DNA of 64,000 nucleotides from Actinomycetota bacterium. GTDB taxonomy: Bacteria; Actinomycetota; Actinomycetes; Actinomycetales; Microbacteriaceae. The notes beneath the pieces are model-generated. The model was not told the DNA's origin and did no database searches. It saw nothing but the letters and a program-made list of their open reading frames with translations. Below are positions 56,025 to 62,006 of this stretch, in pieces (the stretch's first letter is position 1; the number at the start of each line of letters is the position of its first letter). The DNA is taken from NCBI GenBank assembly GCA_947449765.1, contig CANFSP010000006.1, forward strand, positions 89,240 to 153,239, written 5' to 3'. The translations under genes and the position numbers were made by a program.

Positions 56025-57266
56025 GTGACCAACACGAGCGCTACGGGCATCCTGCACGTTGACATGGACGCGTTCTTCGCGCATGTCGAGCTGTTGGCAC
56101 ACCCGCAGTTTCGCGGTCTTCCCGCGGTGGTTTCGCCGCGTTCTACTCGAGGAATCGTGCTGAGTGCAACCTATGAGGCCAGGGCTCTCGGGGTGCGCAG
56201 TGCGATGTCGACGGCGCAGGCGTTGCGTCTTGTTCCGAACCTTGTGGTGATGCCGCCCCATCGGGAGCTCTACACGAAGTACTCCGCTGAGATGATGCGC
56301 ATTTTTCGTGATTTCACGCCGATAGTTGAGCAAATCAGCATTGACGAGGCCTTTTTGGACGTTCGCGGTGCACAGCGATTGCTCGGTTCTCCCGAGCGCA
56401 TCGCATCAGAGATCAGGCGACGCATGTTCGACGAGACGGGCTTGACCTGTTCGGTTGGCGTGGCGTCGACAAAATTCGTGGCCAAGCTTGCCAGCGATGC
56501 GTCCAAACCAAATGGGTTGCTTGTCGTTGAGCCTGACCGCGTTTTGGAATTTTTGCATCCACTGCCGATCCGGGCACTGTGGGGTGTTGGACCCCAAACC
56601 GCAAAAATACTCGAACGGCGGGGCCTGCACACCGTCGGCGACATCGCCAATTCTCCTGAGAAATCGCTCATTGCTGCGTTGGGCGAGTCTGTCGGGCGAC
56701 ACCTGTACGAGCTGTCGTGGGGTCGAGACTCGCGCAGCGTGGTGGCCGAGCGTCGCGAAAAAAGCATCGGACGAGAAATCACGTTTGATCGCGACATTGT
56801 CAGTCGTGACGAACTGTGCCGCACTCTCCTTGCACAGTCCGAGCGTGTCGGTGGTCAGATGCGTGCAGCTGGTGTCGAGGCACGAACCATTGCGCTGAAG
56901 ATCACCTTTGCTGATCGAATGAGTTTTTCGAGATCTCGGACCCTGGATTTCCCCAGTGCTTCGAGTAGAGATATGTATCAGACGGCCACCGAATTACTTG
57001 ATGTCTTTCTCACCGAGGAGCACATCGAGCTCGATCGTCGACCGGTTCGTCTCATCGGGGTTCGCGGAGAATCACTCGTTCCTGCCGGTGCCGGTGACAC
57101 TCCACTCTGGGGTGATCTCAACGACACGTGGCGCGAAATCGAAAAAGCCCAGGATGCTGCCGCTACCAAGTATGGACGTGGGGCGGTTCGACCAGCATCC
57201 CTTCTCACCCGAGACGGCGAAAAACCTATCGACGAGTCGGCACACGGCGCGGCTCGACCGGAGTAG
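56025..57266 (+). CDS. dinB: DNA polymerase IV (Y family)
   Basis: A 413-residue translesion polymerase. The metal-binding Asp13 is in 'ILHVDMDAFFAHVELL', the second catalytic pair near 107-108 is in 'QISIDEAFLDVRG', 'YEARALGVRSAMS' is typical, and a helix-hairpin-helix region has 'PIRALWGVGPQTAKILERRG'. The little-finger domain follows at about 240-350. No SOS box was identified by eye upstream. The GTG at 56025 lies 7 bp after aacS; an in-frame TTG further upstream lies within aacS. Confidence 0.95.
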   Translation: MTNTSATGILHVDMDAFFAHVELLAHPQFRGLPAVVSPRSTRGIVLSATYEARALGVRSAMSTAQALRLVPNLVVMPPHRELYTKYSAEMMRIFRDFTPIVEQISIDEAFLDVRGAQRLLGSPERIASEIRRRMFDETGLTCSVGVASTKFVAKLASDASKPNGLLVVEPDRVLEFLHPLPIRALWGVGPQTAKILERRGLHTVGDIANSPEKSLIAALGESVGRHLYELSWGRDSRSVVAERREKSIGREITFDRDIVSRDELCRTLLAQSERVGGQMRAAGVEARTIALKITFADRMSFSRSRTLDFPSASSRDMYQTATELLDVFLTEEHIELDRRPVRLIGVRGESLVPAGAGDTPLWGDLNDTWREIEKAQDAAATKYGRGAVRPASLLTRDGEKPIDESAHGAARPE

Positions 57267-57280
57267 GCTTGGCACGAACA

Positions 57281-57367
57281 CGGGAGTCCGTAGCAACGGG
57301 CTGAGAGGAATGCTGGAGCATTCGACCGTCGAACCTGATCTGGATCATGCCAGCGCAGGGAGGACTT
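57281..57367 (+). ncRNA. TPP riboswitch (THI element)
   Basis: The conserved THI elements are all present: CGGGAGTCC at 57281, GGGCTGAGAGG (57298-57308), and the second arm with CGACCGTCGAACCTGATCTG (57323-57342), followed by GGATCATGCCAGCGCAGGGA (57342-57361). It lies directly ahead of ykoE and would shut off expression when thiamine pyrophosphate is plentiful. It also starts 15 bp after dinB, so it may carry its own promoter inside the end of dinB. Confidence 0.95.
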
Positions 57368-57418
57368 CATCTCAACACCATCCCGTGCCTCATTTCTTCA
57401 CGTGAAAGGGGCACAATC

Positions 57419-58027
57419 GTGCACACAACAACAGCAACCACTCCTCAGTCAGAGAAAATCTCGCGATTCGCATGGCGCACCGTTGACATTGTCATTACCG
57501 CCGTTCTCGGTGTCGCCTCGGGACTCATTTTTTGGGTCTGGGACCAGGTTTACGGTCCACTATCGGTCGCGCTTGCGGCAACGCCCGGCTTGGAGGGGCT
57601 GACCAGCGGAGGCTGGCTCTTCGCCGGTGTCTTGGCAGGAATCATCGTTCGCCGGCCTGGGGCGGCAATCTTCGCCTCTCTTGTCGCGGGAGTCGTCGAA
57701 TCGCTCATCGGCACTCAGTGGGGATTCACGAATTTACCCATCGCGCTTCTTCAGGGACTGGGTGCTGAAATCGGAATCGCCGCATTCGCGTACGCATCCT
57801 CCAAGCTGTATGTAGCCGTCGTCGCGGCTCTGCTTGCTGGTGTCGCGAATATCGCGATCTGTGTTCCGCTGTACTACGCCGGCGTGACGATGGACGTCAT
57901 TGCTGTGTACGCGGTCTCCACGCTGATTTCTGCCGTGGTCATTGCCGGCCTGCTCTCGTGGCTTGTGGCCCGAGGACTCGTCAAAACCGGAGCCCTCGCG
58001 CGGCTCGCCATTGTCACCGGGGCATAG
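57419..58027 (+). CDS. ykoE: ECF transporter substrate-binding component YkoE (thiamine-precursor uptake)
   Basis: A 202-residue polytopic S-component with about six helices. It has the YkoE-type pattern 'VDIVITAVLGVASGLIFWVW', 'GGWLFAGVLAGIIVRRPGAA', 'ESLIGTQWGFTNLPIALLQG' and 'EIGIAAFAY'. YkoE proteins bind thiamine or its pyrimidine part HMP. The GTG at 57419 has AAAGGGG upstream. It lies 51 bp after the TPP riboswitch and is followed by ykoD and ykoC. Confidence 0.9.
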   Translation: MHTTTATTPQSEKISRFAWRTVDIVITAVLGVASGLIFWVWDQVYGPLSVALAATPGLEGLTSGGWLFAGVLAGIIVRRPGAAIFASLVAGVVESLIGTQWGFTNLPIALLQGLGAEIGIAAFAYASSKLYVAVVAALLAGVANIAICVPLYYAGVTMDVIAVYAVSTLISAVVIAGLLSWLVARGLVKTGALARLAIVTGA

Positions 58028-58059
58028 CCGACCCGGATTGCGTGGGCGAGAGACTTTCA

Positions 58060-59553
58060 GTGTCCATGGGTGCTTCTAGCGTTGTTGCAGACGGATGGGG
58101 GTGGCGCTTTGGCGCCAATCCGTCCCGTGGCATCGTTGGTGGCTCGTTCACCATCAAGCCCGGGGAGCGCGTGCTCTTGCTGGGTCCTTCTGGATCTGGC
58201 AAGAGCACGCTGCTTCGAGCACTCGCCGGGGTTCTTGCCGGAGACGAGGGTCAGCAATCCGGCAGGCTCACCGTAGACGGAGTTTCCCCCTCGCATGCTC
58301 GCGGTCGAGCGGGTCTCGTCCTCCAAGACCCTCAAGCACAAGTTGTCGCCGCCCGAGTCGGCGACGACGTCGCATTCGGGTGTGAGAATCTGGGGATCGA
58401 GCGATCCGAAATATGGGAGCGGGTGTCTCGTGCGCTGGCTGCGGTCAACCTCATCCACGATCTGAATCACTCAACCGCGCATCTCTCCGGTGGGGAGAAA
58501 CAGCGTCTTGCGATAGCTGGAGCCCTCGCCATGCGACCCGGTCTGTTGCTGATGGACGAGCCAACGGCAAACCTCGATTCGGTCGGGGCGACCAGTGTTC
58601 GGGATGCAGTCCTGGCCGCTCATGAACAGGACGACATCACCCTGATCGTGGTGGACCACAACGTCGACCTCTGGGTGCCTTACATGCAGCGAGTCATCGT
58701 GCTTGGCAAAGACGGCGACGTTGTTCTTGACACTTCCGTCGAGCGTGCGTTGAGCGATCACATCGAGCAACTGACCGAGCTTGGCGTGTGGCTTCCTGCG
58801 TCGCCTGTTCTCGAACCATTCGCCGGCGGCTCAGCCATGCCGGATGCCCCGGTCATGTTCGCGACACAACTCGATGTGGCCCGCCCACACTCGTCTCGCC
58901 TTGGACTGGATCTCACGGAGACTTTTCGTGAGAGCGAGTTGTCGGCGATTGTCGGCGCAAACGGCGTGGGTAAAACCACGCTCGCATTAACTCTCGCTGG
59001 GCTTTTTGCGCCAGCGAGCGGTCATGTGCGCGCGAGCGAAGACCTCTGGTTCTCATCTGGAGGTCGTATTCGGCCGCTGACGCGACGACAACGTTCGGTC
59101 GAATGGCTGTCGCCGCACCGCTGGTCGTCTCGCGACCTTGCCCGCCGCATCGGGACGGTCTTTCAAAGTCCCGAGCACCAGTTCGTTCGTGCCACGGTTC
59201 GCGAGGAGATCGCCCTGGGACTCACTCTCGCTGGCGTTCGCGGAAGGGCAGCGGAGCAGCGAAGTGATGAGTTGCTGGCTCGGCTGCACTTGGAGAATCA
59301 TGCGGATGCGCATCCTTTCGCCTTGTCTGGCGGGCAGCAGCGCCGACTTGCAGTGGGTGCAACCATCGCAGCGCAACCGAAGGTGCTCGTTGTCGATGAG
59401 CCGACATTTGGGCAGGATGCTCACACGTGGCGTGAGGTAATCGGTCTGGTGTTCGAGGCCCGATCTGGTGGTTGTGCTGTCATCGCCGCAACGCATGACC
59501 AACGACTGAGTGAGCTTGCGGATCGAAGGATTCAGCTTGGTGGTGGAGCATGA
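58060..59553 (+). CDS. ykoD: ECF transporter duplicated ATPase YkoD
   Basis: A 497-residue protein with two fused ABC ATPase domains. The first has Walker A 'LGPSGSGKSTLL', signature 'LSGGEKQRLAIAGAL' and Walker B 'LLLMDEPTANLD'; the second has 'GANGVGKTTLAL', 'LSGGQQRRLAVGA' and 'LVVDEPTFGQD'. Both halves look catalytic. It powers YkoE-mediated uptake with YkoC. GTG 58060 has CGAGAG seven bases upstream; ATG 58066 is an alternative. The stop overlaps ykoC by 4 bases. Confidence 0.93.
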   Translation: MSMGASSVVADGWGWRFGANPSRGIVGGSFTIKPGERVLLLGPSGSGKSTLLRALAGVLAGDEGQQSGRLTVDGVSPSHARGRAGLVLQDPQAQVVAARVGDDVAFGCENLGIERSEIWERVSRALAAVNLIHDLNHSTAHLSGGEKQRLAIAGALAMRPGLLLMDEPTANLDSVGATSVRDAVLAAHEQDDITLIVVDHNVDLWVPYMQRVIVLGKDGDVVLDTSVERALSDHIEQLTELGVWLPASPVLEPFAGGSAMPDAPVMFATQLDVARPHSSRLGLDLTETFRESELSAIVGANGVGKTTLALTLAGLFAPASGHVRASEDLWFSSGGRIRPLTRRQRSVEWLSPHRWSSRDLARRIGTVFQSPEHQFVRATVREEIALGLTLAGVRGRAAEQRSDELLARLHLENHADAHPFALSGGQQRRLAVGATIAAQPKVLVVDEPTFGQDAHTWREVIGLVFEARSGGCAVIAATHDQRLSELADRRIQLGGGA

Positions 59554-60299
59554 ATCCATTAGCCAAATTTCTCACCGCGCTGGTCGTGGCCATTGCGCTG
59601 CTCGCGTCACTCAATCCGTTCATTGCCGGCGGGCTTTTGCTCGTGGAGCTCGTGGCGCTTCCGTTTGTCGGGCTTTCGCCGCGAAAAATCGCTCGCGTAG
59701 GCTGGCCCATCGCGGTGGCGGCACTTCTTGCGACGCTCACGACAGCTCTCTACGGGAGGCCATTTGGTCACACGTATTGGGCGTGGGGACCAATCCTCAT
59801 CACCGAAGGCTCGTTAATCCTCGCGGTCACGATCGGACTTCGGGTGTTGGCGATTGGTCTTCCCGGAGTGGTGCTCTTTGCTACGGTGGACGCCGTCGAC
59901 CTTGCCGACGCCTTGGCTCAGTTGTGGCGTCTTCCGCAGCGATTTGTCTACGGTGCACTCGCCGCCATGCGCCTCATTGACGTTCTGGCCGAGGACTGGC
60001 AGACGCTCTCACTAGCTCGTCGCGCCCGTGGTCTGGGTGCGGGGCGGCTTCCGCTGGCGACACTCGGTCGACGCTTCGCTCAAGTTTTCGCCCTCTTTGT
60101 GCTCGCACTGAGACGAGGATCTACTCTTGCTCTCGCCATGGATGCTCGGGGCTTTGGTGCACCCGTACAGCGCACCTATGCACGACCCAGCCTGTGGCGA
60201 CCGCGCGATTCAGTTCTCGTCACTGTGATGTCGCTCGTTGCCGGCGGTGTCATCGTGCTCAGTGTGATCTGGGGCAGCGGGGTAGACGGAATTGGGTGA
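59550..60299 (+). CDS. ykoC: ECF transporter transmembrane component YkoC
   Basis: A 249-residue T-component (EcfT/CbiQ family) with about six helices. The two coupling-helix motifs that touch the ATPases are 'LARRARGLGAG' and 'AMDARGFGAPV'. It completes the ykoEDC transporter encoded downstream of the TPP riboswitch. The start overlaps ykoD (ATGA), and the following kinase gene begins within a few bases of its stop. Confidence 0.92.
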   Translation: MNPLAKFLTALVVAIALLASLNPFIAGGLLLVELVALPFVGLSPRKIARVGWPIAVAALLATLTTALYGRPFGHTYWAWGPILITEGSLILAVTIGLRVLAIGLPGVVLFATVDAVDLADALAQLWRLPQRFVYGALAAMRLIDVLAEDWQTLSLARRARGLGAGRLPLATLGRRFAQVFALFVLALRRGSTLALAMDARGFGAPVQRTYARPSLWRPRDSVLVTVMSLVAGGVIVLSVIWGSGVDGIG

Positions 60300-60303
60300 G
60301 CGC

Positions 60304-60816
60304 GTGACGAGGATGGCTGCCCCTCTCACCCTGGTGATTGACGGTCCAAGTGGTGCGGGCAAAACGTGGTTGGCCGAGTATCTGGCATCACACTGGCCTC
60401 GAGGGCGAGAGGTGGCCATCCTGCACATGGATGATCTTTATCATGGCTGGCATGGCCTGGCAGAGGCGACGCAATTCGTCGACGATGACCTGTGCCCGAA
60501 GCGTCGTGCCGGCCAAACCATTCGTTGGCAGAGGTGGGATTGGGTCCGATCGCAACTCGCCGAATGGAATGAGCTGGCAGGGGATGTCGACCTCATCCTG
60601 GAGGGGTGTGGAAGTCTCACCGCAGGGTCAGCCGAAATGGCCCACCTCAGCATCTGGTTGGAGGCGGACGACACGAGGCGTAAGCAGTGGGCTCTCGACC
60701 GGGGTGAGGCACACTACGACGAGCACTGGGAAATCTGGGAGACCCAGTTTGACGCCTTCGTGACACGACATCGTCCACACGACCACGCGACAATCCGTGT
60801 CCGTTCAACGCGCTAG
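60304..60816 (+). CDS. P-loop kinase-like protein (uridine-kinase-like)
   Basis: A 170-residue protein with Walker A 'IDGPSGAGKTWLA' and 'ILHMDDLYHGWHGL', a DD motif as in uridine/pantothenate kinase-type enzymes, and a conserved 'LILEGCGSLTAG'. A trailing 'DTRRKQWALDRGEAHYDEHW' resembles the LID region. It immediately follows ykoC, so it probably belongs to the thiamine-regulated operon; phosphorylation of an imported precursor is one idea (inference), nucleoside kinase another. Starts at TTG 60292, GTG 60304 and ATG 60313 are all possible. Its TAG begins a -10-like TAGATT. Confidence 0.75.
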   Translation: MTRMAAPLTLVIDGPSGAGKTWLAEYLASHWPRGREVAILHMDDLYHGWHGLAEATQFVDDDLCPKRRAGQTIRWQRWDWVRSQLAEWNELAGDVDLILEGCGSLTAGSAEMAHLSIWLEADDTRRKQWALDRGEAHYDEHWEIWETQFDAFVTRHRPHDHATIRVRSTR

Positions 60817-60819
60817 ATT
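60814..60819 (+). promoter_or_regulatory. Candidate -10 box overlapping the kinase stop codon
   Basis: TAGATT begins with the TAG stop of the kinase gene and ends 7 nt before the ATG at 60827. No clear SD follows. Confidence 0.4.
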
Positions 60820-60826
60820 AGAGGCT

Positions 60827-61081
60827 ATGTCTGAAAAGCACGATGTCTATTACACCGCTGAATTTGTCGACGGCCCACGCGCTGGCGAGAGCGAAGAGCG
60901 AGTTCTCATCCACGGAAAGCACGATGTGCAATTGAATGTGGTTTCCCTGGTTGACGGTCTCGAGTCTATTTTCAAGTACGCCGAGGTCGACCAGCGTGAG
61001 GTGCAGGGCAAGCTCCACGTTCGGTATTCGTTCAATGAGCGCAGCAGTGATCCGTTCGTCTCGGAGGACGAGAACGAATAG
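60827..61081 (+). CDS. Small acidic hypothetical protein
   Basis: An 84-residue, soluble, acidic protein ('MSEKHDVYYTAEFVDGPRAG' start; 'FVSEDENE' end) with alternating beta-strand-like segments such as 'VLIHGKHDVQLNVVSL' and 'QGKLHVRYSF'. No cysteine and no membrane helix. I do not recognise the family. It lies between a kinase gene and a terminator shared with tRNA-His. The neat ending at a terminator and the good coding bias support a real gene. Confidence 0.7.
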   Translation: MSEKHDVYYTAEFVDGPRAGESEERVLIHGKHDVQLNVVSLVDGLESIFKYAEVDQREVQGKLHVRYSFNERSSDPFVSEDENE

Positions 61082-61118
61082 TCGTCGTGGGCGGCTTGCA
61101 ATGCAGCCCATTAACGTA

Positions 61119-61147
61119 CAAAAACCCCCGCTGAGCGGGGGTTTTTG
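61119..61147. terminator. Bidirectional terminator between small gene and tRNA-His
   Basis: A perfect 13-bp stem, CAAAAACCCCCGC (61119-61131) with its complement (61135-61147), loop TGA. The A-run on one side and T-run on the other give a U-tract in both directions. It ends both the plus-strand gene and the minus-strand tRNA. Confidence 0.95.
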
Positions 61148-61155
61148 TTGTGTGG

Positions 61156-61229
61156 GGTGAGTAACGGGGCTTGAACCCGCGGCCTCCTGGACCACAACCA
61201 GGCGCTCTACCGACTGAGCTATACCCACC
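61156..61229 (-). tRNA. tRNA-His (GTG anticodon)
   Basis: The minus strand folds as a tRNA: acceptor GTGGGTA / TACTCAC, D arm with AGCTCAGTCGGTAGAGC, anticodon arm CCTGG-TTGTGGT-CCAGG with anticodon GTG, and T arm GCGGG-TTCAAGC-CCCGT. An extra G at position -1 (61229) faces C73 (61156), the hallmark of tRNA-His. CCA is not encoded (the bases after C73 read CAC). Confidence 0.95.
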
Positions 61230-61297
61230 ATGCGTGGAACTGCAGTGTGGTCACCCACAGTTCAACTTTCGTGCCCTCAGGCACTTCGTTAAGTGTA

Positions 61298-61906
61298 TTA
61301 CACCGCGAGGCTGGCGCGTTTCGCGGCTGCCACCGCGTCGTCGCTTGACGGCCCCGGCGCCGGAACCATGATGATGTCGCGATAGTAGGTAAGTTCACGA
61401 ATTGATTCGCGAATATCCGTCAGGGCTCGGTGGCTACCCTCTTTGGGAGGAGCGTTGAAGTACACGCGAGGGTACCAGCGCCGAGCGAGTTCTTTGAGCG
61501 ATGAGACGTCGACATTGCGGTAGTGCAGGAATGCATCAAGTCGCGGCATCTGCTTGGCAAGGAAAGATCGGTCCGTGCCAACGGAGTTTCCGGCTAACGG
61601 CGGTCGTTGGCCTTCTGTGATGTGCTGTTGCAAATACTCCAAGACCTTCAGTTCGGCCTCTTCGGCACTGACGCCACCATCAATTTCAGAGATGAGGCCC
61701 GAGGATGTGTGCATCTCGGTGACGAAGGCACCCATGTTGTCCAGCGCGGAAGCGTGAGGTTTGATCACAATCGAAAAACCATCGTGCACGGGAACGAGCT
61801 CGGAGTCGGTGACAATCACCGCAATTTCGACCAGTTCATCAACAGCGAGGTCGAGACCGGTCATCTCGCAGTCAATCCAGACCAGTCGTTCGGCTTGTGT
61901 TCCCAT
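61298..61906 (-). CDS. orn: Oligoribonuclease
   Basis: A 202-residue DEDDh exonuclease that degrades 2-5 nt RNAs (including pGpG) to mononucleotides. Motifs: 'LVWIDCEMTGLDL' (Asp, Glu), 'MHTSSGLISEIDG', 'PLAGNSVGTDRSFLAKQMP' (Asp) and 'KEGSHRALTDIRESI' (His, Asp). The gene is next to tRNA-His, as in many actinobacteria. A TAGACT box lies 6 nt before the ATG on the minus strand, predicting a leaderless mRNA. Confidence 0.97.
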   Translation of the reverse strand: MGTQAERLVWIDCEMTGLDLAVDELVEIAVIVTDSELVPVHDGFSIVIKPHASALDNMGAFVTEMHTSSGLISEIDGGVSAEEAELKVLEYLQQHITEGQRPPLAGNSVGTDRSFLAKQMPRLDAFLHYRNVDVSSLKELARRWYPRVYFNAPPKEGSHRALTDIRESIRELTYYRDIIMVPAPGPSSDDAVAAAKRASLAV

Positions 61907-61912
61907 GCGATA

Positions 61913-61918
61913 AGTCTA
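61913..61918 (-). promoter_or_regulatory. Candidate -10 box for leaderless orn
   Basis: TAGACT on the minus strand lies 6 nt before the orn ATG at 61906, with no SD between. Confidence 0.4.
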
Positions 61919-61993
61919 ATTAGCCGATCAGACAGCCAGATTTCTTGGTCGAATTTTGGATCGCTCAATGCCGGGAACTCTCAACCAAAGATT

Positions 61994-61999
61994 TAGACT
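61994..61999 (+). promoter_or_regulatory. Candidate -10 box for the secreted protein gene
   Basis: TAGACT lies 7 nt before the ATG at 62007, again without an SD. It is the plus-strand counterpart of the orn promoter in this 100-bp divergent gap. Confidence 0.4.
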
Positions 62000-62006
62000 T
62001 AATCAC

